Shown here in pieces: positions 1-11,011 of a DNA stretch of 64,000 bases. The notes below the pieces were generated by a model that saw only the letters and a program-made list of their open reading frames with translations, made no database searches and was not told the DNA's origin. The stretch covers positions 11,195,001 to 11,259,000 of the forward strand of contig NC_083515.1 in assembly GCF_032362555.1 (NCBI RefSeq). The letters are read 5' to 3'. Numbering within the stretch: the stretch's first letter is position 1; every line of letters starts with the position of its first letter. The DNA is from Amyelois transitella (Eukaryota > Arthropoda > Insecta > Lepidoptera > Pyralidae). Made by a program: the position numbers and the translations under genes.

Positions 1-140
1 TAGAGATGATGTTCAACATCGTACCGCTGCCATTTCTCCCGGTTATTTTGTGTGCGAGAAAAAGGTCATAAAATTGCTTGAGCGACTATCTTTTGACCTC
101 CGTCTCAGAAGGAACTGGACAACTTGTAGTTTTTCTTTAA

Positions 141-396
141 CATACATACATATAATCTCGTCTATATCCCTTGTGGGGTAGACAGAGCCAACAGTCTTGA
201 AAAGACTGATAGGCCACGTTCAGCTGTTTGGCTTTATGATGGAATTGAGATTCAAATAGTGACAGGTTGCTAGCCCATCGCCTAAAAGAAGAATCACAAG
301 TTTATAAGCCTATCCCTAAGTCGCCTTTTGCGATATCCATGGGAACGAGATGGAGTGGTCCAATTCTTTTTTTATTGGTGCCGGGAACCACACGGC
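141..396 (-). mobile_element. R1 SINE-like element, full length
   Basis: Runs from the TATG tail through the GCGGGGTAG-type 3' end, the CAGTCTT/AAGACTG hairpin and the AGGCGATGGGCTAGCAACC core to the GTGCCG/CGGCAC 5' hairpin. This set of landmarks defines R1. Confidence 0.88.
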
Positions 397-950
397 AATT
401 TTTCTTTAATACCGAGTATAATCATGATTGACGTTGGATGCCGGCTGCAGAGTGAGATAGAAGTCATTGGGGGAGGCCTATATGCAGCAATGGACATCCT
501 GCGGCTGATGTGATGATACATGATACACCTTAAACTCTCACCTCAGCTAGTCAACACGTAACTTTCTCGGCTACAAGAAACATAATCACAAGAAAAACTA
601 ATAAAGCGAGTGTTTATACAATTTTAATTGTGGCATTCGAGTATCCGCCAGTCATTATCTCCCTCCGCCGGAGAAGATGCTACCTTAAGTTTTAAGTGAT
701 AAGGTTCAAGGTTGGTTGGCTGGTGGAGAAGGCGGTGAAAGCCAGTACATCGCAATGTAAGAGTCCCTGCTGATGTTTTCCAGACACTATTTTGATGAGG
801 AGAGATCTAGTGCTAGTAACATTAGTGAATTATTTAGGTACATTAATTTTTAGTCCCTCTCCCATTTTCATCGTATTCCCAAATTCAGCTTGGAAGCTCG
901 ATAAAAAGAGCATGCAAATTATAAAATGCAATTGAAATATACTCATAAAC
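397..950. other. Intergenic, nothing recognised
   Basis: No coding ORF, tRNA or known repeat seen; AT-rich with short GC patches. Confidence 0.5.
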
Positions 951-1098
951 TTGGGATTCTTCTTTTAGGCGACGGGCTAGCAACCTGCCACTATTTGGAT
1001 CTCAATCGTTTCATTAAACCAAACAGCTGAACGTGGCCTATCAGTCTTTCCAAGACTGTTGGCTCTGTCTACCCCGCAAGGGATAAAGAAGTGTAGAA
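951..1098 (+). mobile_element. R1, 5' truncated
   Basis: Starts at AACTTGGGATTC and ends AAGGGATAAAGAAGTG; lacks the head. Confidence 0.8.
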
Positions 1099-2069
1099 AT
1101 ATGTGGTAAAAGTTGTACTGCCCGTTATATTTACATGCCGCTCGAAATGCTTTGATATATCACGAAAAGACAGCTGTTAGAGACGACATAAGGTGTCTTT
1201 AGTTGTCTTTAACGGCTGAAAATACAATCGGGAATTCATTTCTATTAACTAAAAGAGTTGAAACTGCAAACATAAAACAAGTTCAATATACAAGTTATTT
1301 TAGTTTATACCCATATCTTTTTAATGAATATAACAATTAACTTTCCAATTTTTTCACGAATAGTAACACCTTAGTTTTTTTATTTATAAACTTGTAATTA
1401 CTAAGAATGCGTTAACATGTCATTGTACCGCGTGCCCGTCATCGTCCACTTACGGCGCGGACAGTGCTCCGCTGCTCCACCGAACACACCGCCGCGGAAG
1501 TGCGCGCGCGCATCCATATCGTGCGGGCACCATAACACGGCATACTTCAATACACAAATGTAAGTACTTTAAGTATTTATTGCCGCGGAATAGAAAGAAT
1601 TAGTTCTTTGTGGCGAAAAAACGAATTTAGTATTTTCTTATATCGCTTAGGTACAAAAGTGAACTCTGATAAAGCGATATGACCTACAAGTTGTTATCCA
1701 ATAGGGATTACAACTTGTAGGTCATATCGCTTTTTTCAGGAGGTTCGTTCATTAAAATTTTTTTTTTGCATTTTACGCGAGTAAAGGACAATATTACTTT
1801 GCATTGCAATTTTGTTTGCGAATTTTAGGAAGAAATCTTTTCATGAATAATAAAAAAGAAGGTTCTGTCTGGAAAGCAGCGTTAAACGAATAATCCGGCG
1901 GATATTTTGGAAACTTCACTTACCGGTTTGGACTTTTAATTGATATAAGTCAATCAGTCAGTCAGTGTGAAATCTTAGAACCCCAACGACTGAGCATGTT
2001 ATAATAAAAAACATAGAAATCTTATTGAATGCGAGAGACTTACATAGTGACTGGTAAAGGTACATCAGA
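1099..2069. other. Intergenic with a GC-rich patch and a hairpin
   Basis: A CpG-rich patch at about 1430-1535 stands out in AT-rich DNA and could mark a promoter or exon edge, but has no supported ORF. The perfect inverted repeat is listed separately. Confidence 0.4.
1671..1733. repeat. Perfect 24-bp inverted repeat
   Basis: Arms 1671-1694 and 1710-1733 are exact reverse complements (core GATATGACCTACAAGTTG) with a 15-base loop. No ORF. Confidence 0.95.
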
Positions 2070-2130
2070 TAAAAACGCTTGCGGGGTAGACAGAACTAAA
2101 AGTCATCAAAAGACCGAAAGGCCACGTGTT
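2070..2130 (-). mobile_element. R1 3' fragment
   Basis: GCTTGCGGGGTAGACAG through AAGGCCACGTG; the rest is lost. Confidence 0.55.
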
Positions 2131-2510
2131 AAAATGTAGGTACATATAAAGTTATTAATAACAGTTAAGTGTGTGCCGCATTCATCTCATCATGTACAGT
2201 CTTCATAATAATTACACCGCCGTTACCAACAAATTCTGCCGAACCCGTCAGTAGGTCAATGAACGGCGAAGTCAAAACAAAACAACTAACGTTTGGACTA
2301 TTCATTCCACTTCGGATTTCTTACAAAGCATAGCCAACGTCATGAATTCTATTTAATTCCATATTATTTTAAAATTGCGATTCATACTGTACCTATTTAT
2401 AAGCAGTTACTGTAATTCAACTGATGTACTTCATGATACGCAATAAAGATTTTGAATTTGAATATTTTCAATTTCTGGATTGAGGCTGGAATAACTGGGT
2501 AGTAGCTTTA

Positions 2511-2757
2511 CATACGTATATGTCATCACGTCTATATAACTTGCGGTGAAAAAGAGCCAAGGCTTGAAAAGATTGGGAAGCCACGTTCAGCTGTATGGCT
2601 TGATGATGGAATTAATATTCAAATAGTGACAGGTTGCTAGCCCATTGCCACAAGAAATTTATTAGCCATTCCCTTAGTCTTTTTCCCTTAGTCACCTTTT
2701 ACGGTATCCATGACAAAGATATGGATACGTCCTATGAAGTGCCGGGAACCACACGGC
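2511..2757 (-). mobile_element. R1, full length, diverged
   Basis: Both ends are recognisable (CATACGTATATG tail; GCCGGGAACCACACGGC head), with many point changes. Confidence 0.8.
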
Positions 2758-2833
2758 TTTAGCTTTAGGTATCCTAAGATCTGGATTGTAAGGCAATAAT
2801 TCCGTATATTTTAAGCTATAGAAAAAGGCTAAT

Positions 2834-3010
2834 GAACTTGGGATTCTTCTTTTAGGCGATGAGCTAGCAACCAGTCACTGTGTTAATCTCAATTCCATCA
2901 CTGGGCGATAAGTGTCATGTAGCTGAACCTAGGCATTAATACTTTTGGACACTGTTTGCTCTCTCTACCCCGTTAAGGATATAGACGTGATAATGTGTGT
3001 ATGTATGTAT
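2834..3010 (+). mobile_element. R1, 5' truncated, diverged
   Basis: Core and tail only. Lies inverted to the copy at 2511, about 75 bases away. Confidence 0.75.
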
Positions 3011-4376
3011 AAAGAAAATAATATAAAAAAATCATTTATCCCGAACTAGGTGCTGAAAATCGCTTGACATAAACACATACTATCTTTTACATGAAATTGA
3101 TCATCGGGTCCATGTGCAAAATTTTCCACGAGATTTGTCTTGAGATTTGGAATTCGTAAACGTAATACAAAAATCTGTGTGACCAACTGACCAATGGTCC
3201 CATTGAGAACCTATTTACTTCGCTTTAACGATAAAAAAAATAATTATCATTCTGTCATAAAAACATTTAAAAAAATAGACTTTAATTTAGCCGTTTTACA
3301 TTTTGCTACGGTAGCCATTTTGTAGTATTAAGGGGTTCCAGACTCCCACTATCGTAGTAAATCAATTTTTGAGAATAAAAATATGATTTTTCTTGCTTCG
3401 CGGTGGAAAAAATGGCTCATGAATACAGTTGTGTCGGTCAATCCATCATTGTAAAATTACATGTATTTAGCTCGTTATGGCTACGATAGCTTTCTTGCGC
3501 CAACGACTGTGGAAAGCATGCGCAGACGCAGGAAAAGAAAACGCGCGGGCGGCGGTGCGTGGGTGAGCTTAGCGACAAATGGAGTTAGCGGATGTAAGAA
3601 GAAAATAAAAACAATTAGTGTCTTTATAATGTTGATGACTCTGTATAAATCAAACAATAATAAAATTTACTGAAGTAAACCGGCCCTGCAATCAGCATTA
3701 CGCTGTGATAACAAACGCAACGCAACGAACGCAAACCATTTATTCTGTATTCAGATCCCATCAATACAATACCACACTACACTATATAATTAACTCTGGA
3801 TAATTTGGCAATCTTTGGGGCCATTCAACTAAGGTTCTTCTGTCCCCCCGAATTTCACCCAGGGGACTCATAGCACCTAGCGTGCTAGCCTACCCACTGA
3901 ATTCTTCTGGTGCAACCTTTCTGCCATTTTCAGAGCACCACGGAGTTAATAAAAAGCTGAACTGGACAGGCCTGGCACCCAAATTTTGTCTGGACTGGAC
4001 TAGCAGTATAAAAAACCTAAATTTGTTTGGCTTACGAGCTTTAGATTTAATCCGGTCCTGATGTGTTGTGAATTAATCTTTATTCTATGACCACTGCCAA
4101 CTCCATTCGCTTCCAAGCTATCATATGTACGATATGCGAGTGCGCAGCGCAGATGCGTTCCGCTCCGGCGCGTGCGCGGAAGCGGCCTGTCGTCGACTGC
4201 GCACTGCACCGGCGTTCACATGCTGGAAATACCGTAACTTGCCGGCTGCTAGTTTTTCAATTAGACGTCTCACTTCTTTCTCTTGCGATTATAAAACATA
4301 ATTGACTTCCTCAAACCTTAACTGGCTAGTGTAGGGCGATTAAGCAAAAACTCAAAATTAAACAAACGATATATAA
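3011..4376. other. Intergenic, GC-rich patch
   Basis: GC/CpG-rich stretches at 3520-3570 and 4130-4215 carry short ORFs on both strands without homology I recognise. Possibly a promoter or 5'UTR. Confidence 0.35.
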
Positions 4377-4572
4377 GATAGGCCACGCTCAGCTGTTTGG
4401 CCTACTGATAGAATTGAGATTCATATAAAATGACAGGTTGCTAGCCCGTCGCCTAAAAGAAGAATCCCAAGTTTATAAGCCTATCCCGCTTTTCCGATAG
4501 CCGCCTTTTACGATATCCGTGGGAATGAAGTGGTCCTTTTCTTTTATCTATTGGTGCCGGGAACCACACGGC
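4377..4572 (-). mobile_element. R1 lacking the 3' tail
   Basis: Core and complete head; the last 75 or so bases with the tail are missing. Confidence 0.8.
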
Positions 4573-6245
4573 CTTTGTTTATTCTATGTTTAATCAAGTA
4601 AACGAGGTTACACCATCGGGTCTCGAACCGTCCCATTACACAAGCATTGGTCACAGACAAGGAGTTAGCTAATTTTATCAATGACACGCCCAACTTTGTT
4701 CAAAGCGAGTCAGCTTGTTGTAAACAAATACTATTACATGTTTTTTAGGCTCTTAGAATTTAATAATAGCATTCAATTAAAATCAATTAATGTAACAGAT
4801 CTATACTACTTAGGTACCTATGTTTTACAATAAAGTTTTGAATTTGAATTTAAGAGCCTTTTTACTTCCATAAGACGCAGGTGTAAGATAAAATTGATCT
4901 GCAAAAATATACAGACAAACACTCCAATATAATATTTAAAAAAAAAGAGAAACACCTCCAGTCTATATCATCCTTTTTTGAAGTCAGTTAAATTTCTAAA
5001 ACCTTATTCTAAGTGTAAAAAACACTTTCCTGAAAACCGTATTAAAATAGGTTCAGCGATACGCGATATCGCGGACAACATACATACAGATCGAACTGAG
5101 AACACATCTTTATTTTTAAAGCGTTTAAAAAATAATTAGCCGATTATTAAGATTGCACATGTAATTAAATAGTGTTTGTGTATTACTACGATTACGGCGA
5201 TGTTATCAACACGACAAACACACTACACAAACTGTATAGAAATGGTGACACCTCGACAACATCTAGGTATTTCTGCTCTTCATAAAGTTAAATGAAAGAA
5301 CATTGTTCATTTGATTGAATCTCCTTCTCTTCTTCTTCTTCCTCCTGGCTATGTCCTGATTGCATTCTCACCTCACCACTTTGGAGAGGAGCCCGGGGTA
5401 TGCCTTTGATCATGACTCTTGGACTGAGTGAGCAGGTTTTAACAGAAAGCGACCACCTCCGTAACCTCTGCAGGGGAACCTAACCCGTATTGGATCGATC
5501 ATGGTCACACATCCAGTTGCCTGAATGTGCAGGTTTCCTCGCGATGTTTTCCCTCACCGTAAAAACGTCTGTTAGTAAGTATTTAAAGTTCAAACTAATG
5601 TACATAACTTCGAAGATAATCATTAATACATGGCTGACGTAGGATATGTACTTTAGTAATAACATTTAGGTGCACTAGAGTGCGCTCGCGTAAAACAAAG
5701 ATTTCCGTTCCATCTGGAATTTCGGATAATCATACCTTAGTGCACCTAGAATACATAAAAAACCTTGACGCTAAATTTCAAATCTCTACACCAAGCGACT
5801 TGTGCTATGCTTTGATATGTCTGTCAAATCAGTCATAGTCAGTGTGGAAAAAAAAATGTATCAAATATATTAAGATTTTTTTTCAAATGACACTTTGGAA
5901 TTTTTTAGTTTTAGTATTAATTAATTAATAACGGTTTTTTTTTATTTGGCTATCTTGTTGCATATCTACAAACTTGTTGCTTTACGACGCTCGACGAGAA
6001 CGCATCGCGTGCGCCGGCGCAGCGGTTACACCCGCGGATGCGTTTCGGTTCACGCAATAACAATCACCCTTACCTGTCACAATCGCTTTTGTTTTATGCT
6101 GTTTTACATTAGTAAGTAAGTACTATAAGCTTTTTACTGCATTTGTACTGTACGTAAAAGATTTCATATTTTTACCAAAGTAACTAACAGTCCTCCTATA
6201 TATCTATCTATAATCAAAAAGTTGTGATTTAAATTTCGATGCATT
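4573..6245. other. Intergenic, repeat debris
   Basis: Contains a retroelement tail (ACAATAAAGTTTTGAATTTG, about 4828), the R6 copy, and a GC-rich patch at 5985-6050. No gene supported. Confidence 0.4.
5325..5620 (-). repeat. Dispersed repeat (family R6)
   Basis: Contains TTCTTCTTCCTCCTGGC, GGAGAGGAGCCCGGGG, AAAGCGACCACCTCC and CGATGTTTTCCCTCACC, a block common in Lepidoptera. Related copies occur at 16484 and (inverted) 53935. Confidence 0.6.
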
Positions 6246-6316
6246 TATATAATCACGTCTATACCCCTTGCGGGGTAGACAGAACCAACAGTCTCGAAAA
6301 GACTGATAGGCCACTT
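6246..6316 (-). mobile_element. R1 3' fragment
   Basis: Tail and hairpin region only. Confidence 0.75.
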
Positions 6317-6699
6317 TCACAATTCCTAAGGGTGCGTGCAAGCTCCAGTTTATCATTAGGTACATGTTAAATTGATGTAAGTACAAGTATTTTCTATTAG
6401 TTGAGATAACTAATATATAAATATTAATTCAATTTCCGTCTTCTGTGAGGAAATTTTAATAAAATAAAAGAGAAAACAGGATGCAAAGTTATTACTTCGT
6501 TATCGAAATGCAATTTCGAACCATTTCTGATGTTAATTGCATAATTAAAACTTTTATTTAGTTTGCTTTATTGAAAAAAAAATGTCTCAATTAGAAATCA
6601 CTTCCGATACGTAACTTACATAGGATTATATCACGTAAATTACGTTAAGCTTTTTACTGCATTTGTACTGTACGTAAAAACATTATAAAAATTTCGATA

Positions 6700-6762
6700 C
6701 ATATATATAATCACGTCTATATCCCATGGGAGAGAGATGGAGTGGTCCTATTCTATATATAT
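6700..6762 (-). mobile_element. R1 with internal deletion
   Basis: The tail-proximal end (ATCACGTCTATATCCC) is joined directly to the head-proximal end (ATGGGAGAGAGATGGAGTGG). The joint falls on a shared TCCCATGGG-like stretch. Confidence 0.7.
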
Positions 6763-7185
6763 AGGGGTTTATATATTTATACTATATCTTCAGACATGTA
6801 GGAAAATTCCTACTTCTGGCAGAGGTAAAAAGTTTTAACTTTAAAATTACTTGAAATATCTACTTATTGGTATCAATTTCTTACATAGGTACATACATAT
6901 AATTATCACGTCCTTGGGGGGTTTACAAGTTCACCAGACTTGAACACTGAAAGATAATTTATTTTTTGCTCACAATAAAAGCCAAAAAGTCGCCCCGTTA
7001 TGTGCAACATAGACCGTGTCAACAGTCATTCCCAAATTTCCAAATTTTACTTTCCGACATCGAAACACGAATAAGAAATAATTCACGAATTCGCCTAAGT
7101 AGGTATCTCGTGTGGTATCATGATGGTGTCCTGTGTAACTAATTAAAAATGCGTATGAAAATAACTGGCAACTTTAACTACAATA

Positions 7186-7435
7186 GTGCCGTGTGGTTCC
7201 CGGCACCAATGCAAAAAAAAATAGGACCACTCCATCTCTTTCCCATGTATGTCGTAGAAGGCGACTAAGGGATATGCTTACAAACTTGGCATTCTTTTTA
7301 GGCGATGGGCTAGCAACCTGTCACTATTTGAATCTCAATTCTATCATTAAGCCAAACAGCTGAACATGGCCATTCAGTCTTTTCAAGACTGTTGGCTCTG
7401 TCTACCCCGCAAGGGATATAGACGTGACCATATGT
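7186..7435 (+). mobile_element. R1, full length
   Basis: Complete head to tail. The 3' end points at the splice donor at 7462, about 25 bases away. Confidence 0.9.
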
Positions 7436-7462
7436 AATAACACTAACCAAAACAACACTTAC

Positions 7463-7821
7463 CCCGCAGGTCCCCCATGCAGTCCGTAACAGTCGTTAAT
7501 CCCGGCCAGGACTCCGACCACCCCGGCCACCACGGCCGCGCACCCCGCCCACAGCCCCGCGCCCACCCGGGACAACGCGGCGCCCTTCACCACCGCCATG
7601 GCCCCGGCGCCCAGCAGCAGAGCCCCCAGCACCACCTGCCCCAACCCCAAAAACACAACAATCCTTCTCCGTCCATTTCTCTCACTCGCCACACTTTTAG
7701 AACTGACACTCTTAACTTTCTGGGGGGTTTTACATATCAACTGTTCCGTGGAATGGTCGGATTTGAGACTGGAGACCGTGGTGAAGCCCGGGGGCGCGCC
7801 AGATTCGGTCTGGTCGGCCAT
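7463..7821 (-). CDS. First coding exon of a small multi-pass membrane protein (partial)
   Basis: The exon opens with ATG (MADQTESGAPPG...) and encodes about 119 residues. A polar N-terminal tail of about 50 residues is followed by two hydrophobic segments, near residues 52-77 and 84-108, separated by a short basic/polar turn; a single Cys-Tyr pair follows. It ends at a good splice donor (CGGG|GTAAG), so the rest of the protein lies at lower coordinates or outside the window; I found no convincing second exon. Codon use is GC-rich, unlike the AT-rich flanks, which supports real coding sequence. The architecture recalls MARVEL/CD20-like four-helix membrane proteins, but I do not recognise a family. 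An R1 element ends about 25 bases past the donor. The long ORFs on the opposite strand here are shadows. Confidence 0.6.
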
Positions 7822-8935
7822 CGCGGCATGCCGTCACACGTCCGATCCACAGCGCAGTCGCGGAGACACTGCCTCGCCAGAACACCTGCTTGGGTGAAAG
7901 TTACACCACGTAGGTACATTTGGTTTCTTGTGATTTCTTGTAGGATTAGAATTTAGGATTCGCGATGTCAATAAACTTATTTGATTGCGTCACTTTTACT
8001 TTCAGATTTGTGGTTCGGCGTTGTGGGTGCGCATGCGCAGTGGACAGTTCGGCGTCGTCCATGTTCAGTTGAGGTAGATCCGTGGATGATAAGAGTTGTG
8101 ATAAAGTAATAAACTTTTACAGGAACTTTTACAAGTAACTCGGGCAGAAAGGGATTTTTTTCTACAGAAACTAAATACTCTGACACATTTGTTTGTCCTG
8201 CCATTCCAGACTAGACTACCTAATTTAGATCAACGGAGTGATAACAGTTATAAAATAATGGTTCACAATAGTTTTCGTAAAAAAAAATACAAAGAATCAA
8301 ATCTTGTCCAACTGTTTTTTCTTCTAAAACGCGATGCAGGTAGGTAGGTATGTAGGTAATTCACTGTTCCACCCATCGCAAAGATGCTTTTACAATTGAA
8401 GATTAGACGCAAACTATGTTATTGAGACATCAGTCAAGCAAACAAAAAGTAGTTACCCACAAATACCCACTGATGACCGCGACCAATCTCAATTGACCCA
8501 GAAGACGCCGCTCAAGAAGGAAGTGTGCCAAAGCCTGATGAATTAATTGGAAACCCATCACGGGCCGATGACAAACAGGCGGAACCGGGCGCGGGGCATA
8601 GTTCACGACGCTCTCTCCGAGACGGTGTTCACATTGTGAGAGTGACGTACTTAGAAGACATATTTTTTCAAAATAAGTACTTATCAACTTATGCTGTTCC
8701 TATAATTATTTACTTGGACAACGGATAGACGCTTTGGAAGCGGCAGTAAACTTAGTTTTAAGTAATTTATTTTAATTATGCGAAACCAAAAGGTATGACA
8801 ATTATAATGTGATGTTTGAAATGTTCTTATAATAATGAAAAATACCTAATATTTGAATTTGGATAATACGTGATTATATAAAAGTAGGTATATTATCCTG
8901 GTCGTATCCAAACGTTTCTTCATAACAGCAAAGAT
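7822..8935. other. 5' flank of the membrane-protein gene
   Basis: Likely promoter and 5'UTR of the gene at 7463. The segment at 8480-8640 has a GC-rich unrecognised sequence open in both strands but no motif; I do not call a gene. Confidence 0.35.
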
Positions 8936-9130
8936 TTCGTGCGGTTCTGGGCCCTTGGAATTGGAAAAAGAACCACTCTGTCCCCTTTTTTGGATATCAT
9001 TAAAGGCGACTGAGGATAAAGCACTTTTATCTACTGCAAACCTCCATTACGATTTGGTAAAGAAGAAAAAACATAAAGTGTGCCAGCTGCTTCTCTTTTC
9101 ACTTAAATTGTTAAAGTCAATCAAAGGCTA
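8936..9130 (+). mobile_element. R1-headed chimeric SINE-like element
   Basis: Begins with a diverged R1 head (to AAAGGCGACTGAGGATAA) but continues into a different body ending GCCAGCTGCTTCT...TAAAGTCAATCAAAGG. The same body follows an R1 head at 32222. Confidence 0.65.
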
Positions 9131-11011
9131 GGCTTAAAAATTTAGCGATTAATATGGAACTTCGGGCGTTTGAACACCCACAACTCGCCCAATGTGAACC
9201 ACACATGGGCTACTACAATCTGCCGCACACGACAACGCTATTAATGCGACCGTTTATAATGGCTGGTGTCGTCTTACGATTAAAACTAATGCGTTTTGTG
9301 TGAAGAATACCTACAAAATCTTTCTATTTTGATAATAAAACGAAAAGTAGGTTTATCCGTATAAAAATAGCCAATGAAAGTGACAAGCTCATCAATAAAA
9401 TAAGTTTGTTTACACAAGATTCCGCACTTTTGAATCGACTATAAGTACACACATTGACCTTTATCACGGCTTTATTCTTAACGGTGTAGACAGAGCCTTT
9501 ACTTTACCGGTGACTGGGTCAGGAAATTCCGAGTTGATAAGTTTTTCTCTTAATTGACTTTTACAATCTGAAGGCTAGCACTCCCTTGTCTTACTTCCAG
9601 ATGCCACTCGATACTAACCCAACATTTATCTATAGAATAAACAAATCATTAGTTTCGGGCAAAAGGTGGTGAAATAGGAAATAAATAAAAGGAGCTTACT
9701 TAAAGCATCAATGTCTTTCTTTTTTCCCCACAGGCAAAACGGCGTCGCTATTCACGGGTGGGTGGCCGAGGGCGGTACGGGGCGCACCTGTTGTAACGAT
9801 CATATGATATTTTTCACCCTGTCATATTAGCACATAAAACATTCGTAGATAAGGTTTCACTAACATTGAAGTGTACAGTCGGCCAAATAGAAAAGTATAC
9901 TACTTACCTACGATACAAACAAAAGTTACTTTAAAGGTTACTTTAAAGGTTACTTTACTTTACGATTTATTTATTTAAAACTTTATTGAGCCTCAAAGGT
10001 ACAATAACTGGACCTGAATAATTGTAATAATGCTAATAGCATTCTCTACCGGTCAAGCTTTAGAAAATAGCAACCTTTTTGTATGCCCACTGCACATTTG
10101 ACCAACGGGTTATTTATTAACAACGATAAATTATACGATCTTCCCTCTCTCTCTATCTTACCTGATGATCAAATATATAAGAGAGAGAAAATAAGTCTAA
10201 CACTATCTACTATATGCCTTTTCGAGGTTCGTGAATATAGTCCCGCGGAAAACGTAACCCACGTGATAAGAAAATATGTTGGAATGGAAAAAAGGCATGT
10301 ATTGACTAAGTTATATTTTTAAATTTGTGGTTTATAAAACAACATACACTCATATTTCGAAAGTGAAATAATTAAATCAAAATTATAATCACGTCGTATA
10401 CCAAAATGGTGACGTTATGTTACATCGCTGTATATAGATAGGTGTGTTACGTTTAGACACTGAAATTATTGATATTACGTACTTACTAATGGTTCACATC
10501 GTAACATTGTTAGATGGTTACGACACATTGTCGCCGAAAGTATATAAATAAATGGTATGCTATCTACGGTACCCTAATATTTGTATTGCATAAGTACATT
10601 TATTCAGCAGTTAAAAACAAAAATAATATTTTGAAATTATGCATTTATTGTAGTGAAAATTACAATTTGTCAAAAATCTCTTAAATTAGGTATATTTAAT
10701 CAGCACATTGTAAACATCAAAATTATTATTCAATTTAATTAAAATCTTGTGCAATTAATTCATTTCAGCACAATTTTATAGTCTACATTTAAATCTACCA
10801 ACTTATCCTAAGGACGGCCAATACAAACATTAATACTTAGTGTGCGACTATGTTAGCTCACTCGTCTAATAATACTATGGTTCTTTGAGATGAGATCACG
10901 GGGCGACATTTTATGACACTACCACAGAACCGCAGTAGAAGTTGGTGCAAAGAAGAATATGCCTAGCAGTGGAACCACGTGGGTAAAATACGTCAAAATT
11001 CTGCGCCAGAA
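9131..11011. other. Intergenic and GMC 3' region
   Basis: AT-rich, no recognised gene. The last few hundred bases are probably the GMC 3'UTR. Confidence 0.4.

Noticed and set aside
3461-3673. 70-residue plus-strand ORF with a basic run
   Set aside because: Low-complexity basic stretch in a GC patch, no recognised domain or splice partner.
7477-7956. 159-residue plus-strand ORF, Pro/His/Arg-rich
   Set aside because: A shadow of the GC-rich membrane-protein exon on the minus strand; no coding signature.
8430-8728. Overlapping ORFs on both strands in a GC-rich segment
   Set aside because: No motif, splice context or codon pattern to choose either; left as unassigned.
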